A stretch of 64,000 nt of DNA, taken from positions 13,887,541 to 13,951,540 of the forward strand of contig NC_133537.1 in NCBI RefSeq assembly GCF_048544455.1, read 5' to 3'. The DNA is from Silene latifolia (taxonomy: Eukaryota > Streptophyta > Magnoliopsida > Caryophyllales > Caryophyllaceae). Of this stretch, positions 35,722-47,338 are shown one piece after another. Made by a program: the position numbers and the translations under genes. Positions within the stretch are counted from its first letter, which is position 1. Each line of letters begins with the position of its first letter. The notes under the pieces are model-generated. The model was given only the letters and a program-made list of their open reading frames with translations. It searched no databases and was not told where the DNA came from.

Positions 35722-37461
35722 AGAGACTTTTTTCAGGCAATTTTAGGGACTCCAACTTTTTAAAATTACATAATTAATTTTTATTTAAAATAATATCATG
35801 TATAATTATCCAAATATTTATGCAAATTCTATCTACATATGGTTTTATTAATTTTTATTTAAAATAATTTTATGTATAGTTAGTTATCCTCAATATTTGT
35901 GCAAATTCTATCTAATATTTGTGCAAATTCTATCTAATAGAGTTTTATAAGTTATGTACCAGTGGAAAATCATAAACTTATATGACTATATATAGTTATA
36001 TAGCATCAAAAGATGATATTTACAATTTGCACAAACCAAGTACCTTGCAAACTTAACCCTAACTCACGTCCTAAATTAGCAAAATTAACACCCCTTTTTG
36101 TCCTAATTGATTCAATTGATTTAAAGCTTGAATCTTTAAGCTCAAAAATGGTGGAAATCACACAAACTAATATCGGTACAATCATTAAATCACAATAACG
36201 ATTCTCAACACCATCAACATCCTTAAATTGAAGATGAAACAACAAGAATTCCTCAATAAAAGCAAACAAAAGAATCAAATTAATCAATGGGTAGGGAAAA
36301 ATTAGGGTTTTGGAGAAATTATCGAAAATCCTGAAAATTGAAGATAAAAGAAAAAAGGGATGAAATTGCGAGAACTTGGAGTTGTAGTGTGGGATCCATC
36401 TTGTCATTAGAAGAGAAAGAATTGAAGATGAAGAGGAGGGAAAGAAACGATGCGGAAAATAGGGAAATGTTGAGAAACGATGCGTTTTGGAAGTTGAAGT
36501 TAGGGATTCCCATGATCCTAATAAAATTAGGGATGTGCTTTTTCACATACGCATTTTACTCTTTCATATACACCTTTTACGATTTTACCCTTATTATTTT
36601 TTTCTCCCTCAATTGATTTTTTTTTATCTCCCTCCCTTCACCTCCGGCAACCCGCTCTCCCAAATCCGGCAACCCACATTCCAACGACAGATGAGCGAAT
36701 TTGCATTAGTGATGTATTTCCTCTATTTGTTTCAACTATTGGCCTCCTATCGTCGGGAAGTTCATTCGAGTTCCAAATACGCTCTTGTCCAAAGTGCTCA
36801 AAAATTAATTGTCATGTTTATCAATGATGAACGAATAAGATGTTGGGTACAAATTGGAGAAAGGCATCCAAAGAATATTGTCGAGAAGACGAGAATCGGA
36901 GAATGGTTTAACAGCCTAAGCCCCTAAGCAAGTTAATGCAAGATGGTTCTTTGATTGCCAACAACGTAGAATGATGCAAGGAATAGCTTAGTTCTTTTCA
37001 TCAACACCATTTTCAATTGTATAAATACTTATGGTATCAGCAGCCATCATATTTTGTTGCAGAATTTGTGTTTTTATTGTATGCAAGTTTAATTTTCAGT
37101 AGTTTACATTGCCAACCGATTGACAAAGAACTAAACATATTAATAATTTCACTATAATAAAACCTTAATAATTTCAACAAAACATCCTAATAAGTGGTGA
37201 ACAATTGAATTACTTCTTGGAAAATTATGGTCCATTGTCAAATTTGTAAAACAATTAGATTCGATTTTAGGGAAAAAGTATTCCATTAAAAAATTTATCT
37301 ATAAATTTGAAAAGTGAAAACTTAAAGAATAAAACTTTAAAATAATTTGTAACTATCCTCTTATTCTAACAAATTGTAATTCAAAATGATATTAAAAGGT
37401 CTAAACAATTAGAGGAAGGACAAATTTGAAACCCGTGCAACACACGGGCACAAAATCTAGT
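35636..37461 (+). mobile_element. Possible Helitron-like element, first
   Basis: The 3' side is convincing: cccgtg caaca cacggg forms a hairpin, followed after nine bases by CTAGT at 37457-37461 (Helitron 3' ends are hairpin plus CTRRT). The 5' side is weaker: TC then (AT)n then agagagactttttt, which resembles the next element. Flanking bases are T and A, not the A/T usually seen, so the 5' end may be wrong. No Rep/helicase is encoded. Confidence 0.35.
35638..35719. repeat. (AT)n microsatellite
   Basis: Directly follows element C and directly precedes agagagacttttttcagg, the presumed 5' part of a Helitron-like segment. Confidence 0.95.
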
Positions 37462-37616
37462 ATTAAACTATAAGAAGAGGTTTTACTACCCTAAAATTTT
37501 GTTTCTGACTATGCCCTACCTACCTCCGAGCTAAGGGTGGCAGTTGGCCCGTGGACCTCCATGGCATGGTGGGTCACAACTCGGCGAGGCGGGTTTGGTT
37601 ATCACTTTTGTAAAAA
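37462..37616. other. Short spacer between Helitron-like segments
   Basis: 155 bp, nothing recognised. Confidence 0.4.
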
Positions 37617-37699
<83 letters not shown>

Positions 37700-40600
37700 A
37701 GAGTTTTTTCGAGCGATCTGAGAGTGTCCACATCATCAAAAATCAATTTAGGAAAGTATAATTTTTTATGTAAAAAATAAAGTGGAAAATCTTTTAATTA
37801 TTATAATATGTATATTTCCTAAATTATATTCAAGTGATATTTCCAATTTTTATATCAAACTTTTACATTTCATTTTGCAAAAAAATATCATTAAAAAAAT
37901 TATGAAAATAATATAATTAGCTTTGTGTTAAAAAATGCTATCAATAGAGTATAAATTTCATATTATTTGCACATGTTAAAGATGGTGTACTTCTTAATAC
38001 GTAAAATTGTATAATTTTTAGTATGTTTTGTCCCACATTGGAAAATAAGTAGGTGTGGTGAATATATTACATATAAATAGTAGAATTGTCCCACATCGAA
38101 AGATTAGTATAAGGTGATGTGATCCTATGATTATAAATAGGATGCATATTTGGAAGTTATGTATCCACCAAAATTTGTCGAGTCTCATAAATATTGTTTT
38201 AAAAAGCTCTTAAGATTTTCTATCGTTATCTACGAAATGATATAAAAATAAAGTGGAAATCGTTGGGAATTACTCTGGAAAGAGTTAAAAATATGAACAA
38301 GAAAATAAAAAAATAACTAAAGGTTGAACAAGAAAATAAAAAAATAAAAGGTTTTACTAATGGTAGTCTTCTGACACAATACAAAACTAAAGATTTTACT
38401 AATGGTTGTCTTCTGAATGCAGTAATAGAGCTTTAATGAGTCGTTATATGTACGATGTAGAGATCCATATCTAATGATCGAGACTAAGTGGTTTTTACCT
38501 TCAAAGAAAAATAATATGTATACAATAGTGGTTGTTTAAGAAGAAACATGTATTTCTTGGTATGTTATATCTTTCACATTGAAAAATAATGTAGGCATTA
38601 TGAACATACTACGTCTAAATAATTAAATTATGTATCTCACATTGAAATAATAGTATACGGTAGGGTGATTCTATAAATATAAATAGGAGGCATCCTTGAA
38701 ACTTAGGTATTAATCCAAAAAAAATTTGATATAAAAGATATAGACTTTTTAGTATGTTATATGTCTCACATTGAAAAATAATGTAGGTGTTGTGAATATA
38801 TTATGTATAAATAATAGAAATGTCCCATATATATACATTTTCTATATTATATTAAAGTGATGTTTATTATTTTGATATAAAAACTTTATATTTCATTTGA
38901 AAAATATCGTATGAAAATTATATAATTAGATCGTGACAAAAAAATGCTATCATTAGAGTGTATATTGTATTGTATTGTATTTTCTCATTATTAAATCGGG
39001 TTGATCTCAAAGTAGGTACAAAAAAAATGGTGTACTTAGTAGTTAGTATGTTATTTGTCCTACATTGAAAAGTAACGTAAGTGTGGTGAATATACTATGT
39101 ATAAATATTAAAATTGCCCCACATCGGAAGATTACCGTAAGGCATGGTGATCTTATGATTATAAATAGAAGTCATAACCCAAAATCTTTTGATTCCCTTA
39201 AGTATTGTCAGAGATAACTCTTAAAAGAGTTTATATTACTGTTTCTACAATAATGATTTCTAACCTAAGTTAATGTTTGAAAAATCTTTTAGTTATTATA
39301 ATATATACTATGTATTTCTTATTTTATATTCAAGTGATGTTTCTAATTTTCATATAAAAACTTTTAAATTTCATTTGACAAAATAATGTCGGTAAAAAAA
39401 TTATGAAAATAATATTATTAGATTCATGGTAAGAAATGCTATCATTAGAGTATATATAGATTTCATATAATTTGCACATATTAAAGATGGTGTATTTCAT
39501 AGTATGTTATATCTCCCACATTGAAAAATAATATAGGTGTGATAAATATACTACATATAAAAAATAGAATTTTCTCACATCAAAATATAGCATAAGGTGG
39601 GTGGTTCTATGAGCATCCTTGGAACTTAGGCATCAACCCAAAATCTTTTGAGTCGCTTAAGTATTGTCTTCGAGAGCTCTTAAAAGTTTATATCATTATA
39701 TTTTCTACCTATAGAATTTATATGTCCCATATTGAAAAATAATGTAGGTGTGGTAAATCCGTAAATATACAATGTTTAAATAATATAATTAGAATTGTGT
39801 TAAAAAATATTCTATCATTAGAGTATAGGTTCTTATCATTTGCACATATTTTAATTATGATAAAAAAATAGAAAACAAATGTCAATGGTAGCATGTGCAA
39901 TCTATCAAAGTTCAAGGTTACCATGAGAAATTTTCAATATTATAATGATATAGTTAGTTAAATTTGCATTTAAAAGAGAGATATCCGTACCAATAAAACA
40001 ATAAAGGGGGTATTATTTTTTAATTATTATTTTATTGCCACGCCATCAAACTTAACGTCCATTTAACAGCATTTACATTAGAGGGTACCATGGGCAAAAA
40101 AATGGAACCTCAAGGGTACTATGGGCAGATTTTTAAAAGTAGGGGTAACATGGAAAATCTAACAAAACTAAGGGGTATTACGGGAAATTTCCGTATCTCA
40201 ATTATTTTAATTTTTTTTATTTTGAAGAAAAACAACGTACAAATATTAATGGAGAGTACTTGATCATATTATTAAATTTAAATATAACTATTAGATATAA
40301 TGAGTAGCAATTGTCTGAATTCGGTATTCGAGATCTGGTTGGATGTCGAACTAAGTGCAAAAAAGATGGTGTAATTAAGTATGTTATTTGTCCCACATTG
40401 AAAAATAATGCAGGTTTGATAAATATATATTACGTATAAATATTAGAATTGTCCTACATCAGAAAAAAATCCAATTTTTGTGAATATATTACTTATAAAT
40501 AGTAGAATTGTCCCACATCGAAAGATTAATATAAGGTAGGGTGATTATATAATTATAAATAAGAGTTAACCCACGTATTTTTTTTAAAGAGATATTTTAA

Positions 40601-40717
40601 TAATATGTAAACAAATCATTAGACATATAATGTAAACATTAAACGCTTATAACGTTTTTTTTTTGCATTATAAATAAGTTAATTACCCCGTTGCAACGCA
40701 CGGGCATTCAAACTAGT
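37617..40717 (+). mobile_element. Helitron-like non-autonomous element carrying USE/TATA repeats
   Basis: Begins TC followed by (AT)n (37619-37697) and agagagttttttcgagcg. Ends with cccgttgcaacgcacggg, then cattcaaa and CTAGT (40713-40717). The base before is A and the base after is T, as for Helitron insertion between A and T. No Rep/helicase gene is present, so it would be non-autonomous. Most of its interior is diverged copies of one repeated block. Confidence 0.6.
38020..40570 (+). promoter_or_regulatory. Repeated units with snRNA-type USE and TATA motifs
   Basis: The block tgtcccacattgaaaaataa, then tataaatag, then gtcccacatcg, then ttataaatag recurs, complete or partial, near 38029, 38571, 38757, 39057, 39510, 39720, 40390 and 40490. 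gtcccacatcg equals the plant upstream sequence element (RTCCCACATCG) of U-snRNA genes. The gap from it to TATAAATA is 33 bases at 38088-38132 and about 32 in the paired half-unit, matching the Pol II snRNA promoter spacing. A downstream stretch (gcatccttggaacttaggca ... ctcttaaaag) is also conserved in several copies. Whether these are active promoters is unknown. Confidence 0.55.
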
Positions 40718-41072
40718 TAAGGACTAGACACGGGTTGGTCCGGTAGCACGGTTGACGGCCCATTTACAAGTCTAGTTGGCATGACCCAATTGTCACAACC
40801 CATTGGGCCTAGTCTATAATGGCACGCCCCATTGTAGTCCGATTGACCCATTATGAATAGAGAGCATGTTTACATAAATGGTCCTCTTTCATTTGATTTG
40901 GGCCTACTCTATAATTATCACATATTTCACACTTTTGGATCAAATTAGCTGGCGTCTCAAACGACAAGCCCGACTGGTGAATTGGCGATCCAACTGACAC
41001 ACCAATCGGTTGGACTTTGACCACAACGACCTAGACACGCTGTGACACCGGCCATGACACTCTCTGAACATC
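40718..41072. other. Intergenic DNA, GGGCC-type degenerate sequence
   Basis: Contains words such as cccattgggcctagtct typical of old DNA-transposon ends. No clear boundaries. Confidence 0.4.
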
Positions 41073-41930
41073 AAGGTTCTGTTCTTTTCGGCTGAAAAGA
41101 GCTGAACTGAACTGAACTTAATGGAGCTTAATTGAACTGAACTGAGGTAAGAGTTAATTTGCGAAGATGTGACTAGGGATGGCAATGGGTGGGATATGCA
41201 TGGGTGGATCCATATCCATATCCATTTTTTCATCCATCCATATCCATATCCACCGGGTGAAGTGGGTAAAGCGGGTACCCGTTGGATATTTTCACAGCTT
41301 ATAAAATTTAAAGATAATATATCGTAAAAAAATTGTGGCGATAAAATTAAAAGGCATACATAATTCAAGTAACAATATGTGTTAGCAAATAACAACCCAA
41401 TATATATCCAACAACAAAGTATTTTTGCAAAGCAAGTGACCATACAAATACGTCACACCAACTACAAAGAAATCACCAACGCATTATATTATGGATTAAA
41501 CTAACAAAAGTAAGTTACTTTGAAACTTTGATTAGTGAAAATAACAATATCCATATAAACCCAAGTTTTAATTTTCCTAAATAACAGTATGATATTAAAA
41601 TTAAGTAAAATTTCTGATAAAAAAAAAAATATACTTTTGAAGGAAAATCATTAATGACCTAAATAATTATTAACTTAATAAAAAATTAATTATAAATATT
41701 AATTTCGGATATCCACAAGGTGGTTAAGCGGGTGAGAGACGATAATCTATATCCCACCCTAAATTCACCCATATCCATATGCTACCCTAAATTCGAAAAA
41801 ATTCGTCATCTATATCCCACTCATTTAATTTCGTGTGGATGAATATCCACAGGGTAAGGGTGGTACTGCCATCCCTAGATGTGACCTAAACTGAAATAAA
41901 TTAAAATTAAATCCAAAAAAACATGACCTT
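41073..41930. mobile_element. Inverted-repeat element of the GAACTGAACT family, interrupted by a hAT element
   Basis: The left tip aaggttctgttcttttcgg and the right tip, in reverse aaggtcatgttttttt, are imperfect inverted repeats. The left arm has the gctgaactgaactgaact repeats also found in the element at 50557-52064. The middle is taken up by the hAT insertion at 41174-41877. Confidence 0.5.
41174..41877. mobile_element. Non-autonomous hAT element, 704 bp
   Basis: Tips tagggatggca and tgccatcccta are exact 11-bp inverted repeats. The 8-bp duplication gatgtgac lies at 41166-41173 and 41878-41885. The interior has tatccatatccat repeats and no transposase. Confidence 0.88.
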
Positions 41931-42389
41931 AGTTACAAAACAAAAGGATAACCCAACAAGACAAAACTATCCCAATCAAATCATTTTTCATATTTAGCAT
42001 TAAATATACACAATTAACAATACGATGTACCTCCCTTAATGTTAATCTGACCCATACCAATATCTCACCTTCAAAATTTAAAATAAATATTTCTATACCT
42101 ATGTGGAATATGGTACAAATACAATACCTTTATATCCTCCATAGGAAAACAAAAACACGAAACAAGAGCCAATAAAGAGAAGCCAAATCAGCAAAAACAC
42201 GTATATCCACAGCTGAAGGGAAAAACCACGTGAATACTGACTGAACTTCGGGTCATGAGAAGTAGTGGTACACAAATCCAAAACCAATCTCACAATTCAT
42301 ACATAAATACATACATCTCGGTCACACTCCCAAAAACCCAATCAAAAACCCCTCAAAAAAGTGAAGAAATCTTCATCAAATCAATCAAA
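41931..42389 (+). promoter_or_regulatory. Promoter and 5' UTR region of the PDI gene
   Basis: Contains a CCACGTG G-box at about 42227 (aaaaaccacgtgaata), a type of site bound by bZIP factors including those of the ER stress response. A canonical CCAAT-N9-CCACG element was looked for and not found. No clear TATA box; the 5' UTR is A/C-rich. Confidence 0.4.
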
Positions 42390-45300
42390 ATGATGGGTAC
42401 TAAAATTGTAAGTCTAGTATTATTACTCACTTTTTTGATTAGTTATGTATCAGCTGATGAAGAAGTTACTACTACTCAACAATTTGTATTAACACTTGAT
42501 CATTCCAATTTCTCATCTACCATCCCCAACCATGATTTCATCGTCGTCGAGTTCTACGCTCCTTGGTACTCCCTCCGTCTTAATCATTTATTTTCATTTT
42601 TTTTAATGTTAGATCTCGACGTATTAATTGTATTGGAAACCCCCGCCTTTTGCATGTATTTCAGTAGATGATCACTCCCTCTTAATCATTTGTTTAATTC
42701 TATATACTGGTTCCGCTACTCGTTGACTAGCTGATTTAGGTTTTAACTAGTTGGTTGACCGGGAATTTTTGAACCGTAGCTGTATATTCTGGTTCCGCTA
42801 CTGGTTAGATGACTGATTTAGGTTTTAACTAGTTCCGTGGAATTTTTGCACTGTAACTATAGGTTCTGGTTCCGCTACTGCTTATCTAGCTGATTTAGGT
42901 TTTGACCAGTTCGTTTCGTTGACCTGAAATTTTTGCACCTTAGCTGTATATGCTGGTTCCGATACTCGTTGTCTAGCTGATTTAGGTTAATTAGTTTGTT
43001 GACCTGGAATTTTTGCACCGTAACTATATGTTCTGGTTCCGCTACGGGTGGCCTAGCTGATTTAGACAATTTTTGCATCCTAACTATACATTCTGGTTCC
43101 GCTACTGGTTTGCTAACTGATTTAAGTTAACTAATTTTTTGACAAGGAATTTTCGCACCCTAATTATATATTTTGGTTCCGCTTCTGCCTACAGGTTGAG
43201 TTGATTTAGGTTAACTTTAGGCTAATTGCTAGTGTAAATCTGTCTCTAATCTTTTTTTTTTCTTCTTTCTCATTTTAGGTGTGGACATTGTAAGAAACTT
43301 GAGCCTGAGGTAGTTTTCTTTTCCTTTCGTCTGATTTTATTTACTATCGTTGTAACACTTCCTATTATTCCTTCAGCTCGAGGTAGTTTCATCTTAGACT
43401 GTCTCATGCTAAATTAGTGTGAAACATATACTGTATCAATTAATATGCTAGAAGCATACTAAGAAGGGAAAAAAGGGAAAGTTGAAATAAAATAATACAC
43501 TCTCCGTCCCAATCATTTGTTTAACTTTTCATTAAATACAAAACAAATGATTGAGACGGATAAATCAACTAATGCAGTAATGTGAGAGGTCCCACATTGA
43601 TGTTGAGAGATCGTCCCATGTGAGAATATTAAAATTGGTGCTTTTGTTGATTTAGTATTGCTTTGTAAAATGTAGTTTGAGAAAGCCGCAGCGGCATTGA
43701 GCAGCCATGATCCTGCTATAGTTCTGGCTAAGGTGGATGCCAATGAAGATTCAAACAAGGAACTTGCTTCTCAGTATGATGTCAAGGGTTTCCCCACCAT
43801 TGTAATTCTAAGAAACGGCGGCAAATCAGTTCAAGAGTACAAAGGTCCTCGTGAAGCCGATGGAATTGTCGAGTATTTGAAGAAGCAGAGTGGCCCTGCC
43901 TCTTTCGAGATTAAATCTTCTGAGGATGCCACCACCTTTATTGGGGACAACAAAGTTGTTATTGTGAGTCTTTTCCCACCAATTTAGTACGGCCTTATAT
44001 AGCTTATGTACCTCGTTTATTACTGTCATTAAATGAAGTATACAAATAATTATAAGACCGTTCAGGGATATCAACTGCAACGGTTTTATAGTAATTTATG
44101 CACTTCGTTCATTACTATCATTAAATTCAGTGTGTATGTGTTATTATATGCCCGTTACGGGATTCCAGCGGTTTTTTCCCCTGCTTCCATTTTTGGTTTC
44201 CCGTAGACTTGGTATCTTCTCTTTATTCCTGTTTCGGGGGTTTTATGGTTTTTTTTGGCCTCAGGTTGGAATTTTCGATGACTTTTCCGGAGAAGAGTAC
44301 ACAAATTTTTCGGCATTAGCTGAGAAGTTGCGCTCTGAATATGAATTTGGTCATACTTTAGATGCAAAGCTTCTTCCCAAGGGTGAAACATCAGTGACAA
44401 AGCCCACAATTAGGTTGTTCAAGCCATTCGATGAGCTAGTTGTTGATTTCTCCGTAAGCCATATCCTTCATTACTTTCTCTCTAAATGCTATTCTAACCG
44501 ATTCTGTTAAAAACCAATGTCCACGGCAACTGATGAAGCGAAATGTCTGATGTGTAGGATTTTCACGTGGATGCAATTGAAGAGTTTATTGAAAAATCTA
44601 GCACCCCTACTGTAACTATTTTTAGCAAGGATCCCGCAAACCATCCCTATGTTGTCAAGTTCTTCAACTCTCCCAATGCTAAGGTATGAAGTTTGCTATT
44701 TTTCCGGGTGACTTCATGAGCTATACCTTAATATGAATTATTATTTTATCTTTAATACAGAGATGTTTTATGAATTATAATCTGTATGTGGCTTATTGAA
44801 GCTCTTTTCTTTCTTTTGGTGTTACTAATCTTTTGACCTGTGAAATTCACGGGACCCTCAATTTGCATCATTGTTTGTTATTTGTGTTATCTCATTCACC
44901 ACTTGTCAACAAAAACTAAATCCATCAAATTGACTCTGAATAGTTAAAATATACGGAGTACTATAGTAACACTGGTGTACTCTTAATAGCGTTCGAATTC
45001 AGTAGCATTGCTTGCACCTAGGGGCCACACTGACATTCTTCTTGCACCTATCCAACCCCAAGAATTAATGTGGAAGAAGCCAGTTCTAAACATTGCAAAC
45101 AGTATTTGTCTCGAATGCTTCCAAATTTAAGGGATGGGTAGAATCCATTGGGCAAGATGTCAACATTAAAATCCAAACCTTGCAATAATGAAACAAACAA
45201 GTTCTTTATGGTAGAATAAGATTAGGATAAGTACAACAGTATAAACCATATCCAAATATACCAAAAGCAAAAAAAAAGTTAAAACTGAAATCAGTACTTT

Positions 45301-47338
45301 GGCATCTTCTTCCTCAGTCATTACTTAATAAGTACTGCAGTCATGGTGATATGCTGCTTGTTCCAACTTCCAAGTACAACTGAACATTGATAATATGAAT
45401 TATTTCTAAAGCAACTTATTAAAGTGAAGCATAGTATGTCTAGTACGAGTTAAAATTTAGAGTCGGCAATACTCGAAGGTGACAAATACCATCACAGTTT
45501 GTCTCCTGCAATGCAGTTTTTGAGTTACACTCTGCAAAAACAAAAAGTACGAAAAATAGAGTAGGCAACATGACTCACAGACTGAGAGATTCAGGATCCT
45601 AGTGTTCAACAAAATTGTTCAGACATGGAGATGTGTGTGATTGACCAAAATTATGACAGCAAAACATCAGGCAGTGATATTTCCAGTCGTGTCACTAAGA
45701 AAGGTAGTATGTCACTATGTCTATTGACAATTTCGTAAACAGTTCACAGATCCGAATACTTTTCACTGCACCACATTTTGCTTCCCTGTCTAATTCTACG
45801 ACACAAGTTGCCTTGTGAGTAGTATTTACGAAAGCTAGAAACCGAACATGGCGCTCAAAAATCACGATTCAGGTGTTTTGAAATAGCTTGACATGGATAC
45901 GGGTGTCTACATTACGTTCCTTAATAGCTTTTCACCTCGTTTTGATTCGCCAACCTTTTTAACTATGGGCTCAGTTTTACGATATTTTAACTTGTGCTAT
46001 GTTGTGTGGCCTTTTCCGACTTCGCTGCCAGGTTTTTATCCATGATTTAAAAACGTCTTCCCTTTTCTCATTCTGAAAAATGTACATTTTTTGCTAGAAT
46101 CTTTTTTTTTTTCTCCAAGAGATGGCTCACTATGGACTACTGTATGTTTGACAGGCCTTGTTGTTCTTGAACTTCACTACTGATTTTGACTCGTTTAAGT
46201 CAAAGTATGAGCAAGTTGCAGCAGAATACAAATCTAATGGTATTAGTTTTTTGTTGGGAGACCTTGACGCCAGCAAGGGTGCACTCCAGGTATATGTTCT
46301 TATGGACAATAAGGGCATATGTCAATTTGTGTAGAATTATTTTTTGATACTGTTGCAGTTTTAAGTGCTCTTAATGTTGTGGGTATGTTTCATTATGCCT
46401 GGGCAGTACTTTGGAGTCACTGAAGAGCAAGTACCACTCATCATTGTCCAGACCAATGACGGGAAGAAATATCTAAACACAAAAGTGCAACCAGATCAGA
46501 TAGCCGCATGGATAAAGGACTACACTGTAAGTATATAATCTCCACCTTGTAATTTTATTTTTTATTTTTTTCACATGGACACAGATTTATGCATCTTATT
46601 AAAATTTGATATTGCAGGAAGGCAAGGTTTCTGCACATGTTAAGTCTGAGCCTATCCCTGAAAGCAACTCTGAGCCTGTCAAGGTGGTGGTTGCCGACAC
46701 CCTCAACGAGTTGGTTTTGAACTCGGGGAAAAATGGTGAGGGTTTTTGAGTTTGTGCTTTAATTGCTCTCTATGCCCCAATTCCATTGCATATTTATCTT
46801 AGTAACTTGGTTGGCGCAGTTCTTTTGGAATTTTATGCTCCGTGGTGTGGACATTGCCAAAAGTTGGCCCCAATATTGGATGAAGTTGCTCTTTCCTTCA
46901 AAGATGATCCAGATGTTGTCATCGCTAAGCTTGTAAGACTTCTCTTTTTAGATGTATATGTACTATATTCTTATGGCATGCAACTTTCTATACCTGAAGT
47001 AATGGTCGGAAAATATTATCTTGTGTTTGTTAACATTCTCTCTACTCTTCAACCCCTGCTGTGCCGTCCAGGCATCCATTGATATGCAGTTCGTAGTAAT
47101 ATTATTGTAGTTTCTGAGCTTTAAGTAATGGATACAGGATGCCACTGCAAATGATATCACGGATGAGGCATTTGAAGTTAAAGGCTACCCTACACTATAC
47201 TTCAGAACAGCAAGCGGGAAGTTGGAACAGTTTGAAGGAGACAGAACCAAGGAAGGTATCATTGAATATATTCAGAAGAACAGAGATCCTGCTATTCAGG
47301 AAACTGTGCAGCCATCTTCGATTAAGGAAGAGCTCTAA
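42390..47338 (+). CDS. Protein disulfide isomerase (PDI-L1 type)
   Basis: Forms and reshuffles disulfide bonds of secretory proteins in the ER lumen. Ten exons: 42390-42565, 43279-43309, 43676-43963, 44265-44453, 44558-44683, 46155-46289, 46407-46526, 46618-46735, 46820-46932 and 47138-47338. All have GT..AG junctions and consistent phase, giving 498 residues, the usual length for classical PDI. Residues 1-22 form a signal peptide ([14 protein letters not shown]). Thioredoxin-like domains a and a' each carry the redox motif APWCGHC (CGHC at 60-63 and 404-407), with b and b' between. The C-terminus is KEEL, an ER-retention variant of KDEL. The start could be either of two adjacent ATGs. A further intron in the 3' UTR (47345-47464) is possible. 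Intron 1 holds a minisatellite, intron 2 a Stowaway MITE, and intron 5 is 1.47 kb. Confidence 0.95.
42566..42680. repeat. Stowaway-like terminal sequence at the PDI exon 1 splice donor
   Basis: tactccctccgtcttaatca begins at 42567, matching a Stowaway MITE end after a TA target site. The GT donor of intron 1 (42566-42567) is made of exon-side G and this T. A second ctccctcttaatcatttg lies at about 42674. No matching inverted end was found, so this is a remnant. Confidence 0.45.
42700..43200. repeat. About 80-bp minisatellite in PDI intron 1, about seven copies
   Basis: ctggttccgctactgg, ctagctgatttagg, gttgacctggaatttttgca and gtaactatat recur in this order from about 42710, 42790, 42868, 42952, 43034, 43096 and 43170. 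Copies are diverged by substitutions and small indels. Confidence 0.85.
43500..43560. mobile_element. Short Stowaway-type hairpin MITE in PDI intron 2
   Basis: tctccgtcccaatcatttgt and acaaatgattgagacgga pair almost perfectly around a 20-base loop. The ctccgtccc tip is typical of Stowaway elements of Tc1/Mariner origin. Confidence 0.65.
44684..46154 (+). other. Long intron 5 of the PDI gene
   Basis: 1471 bp with no recognised element or internal exon. It is three or more times longer than most other introns of the gene, so an old unrecognised insertion is possible. Confidence 0.5.

Noticed and set aside
36006-36927. Several overlapping 60-146-codon frames in the first Helitron-like segment
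   Set aside because: They lie on both strands, overlap each other and show no Rep, helicase or other domain.
41110-41160. gctgaactgaactgaact repeats as a possible protein-binding array
   Set aside because: The same words fill the arms of another element at 50557-52064, so they are element sequence, not a gene-specific regulatory array.
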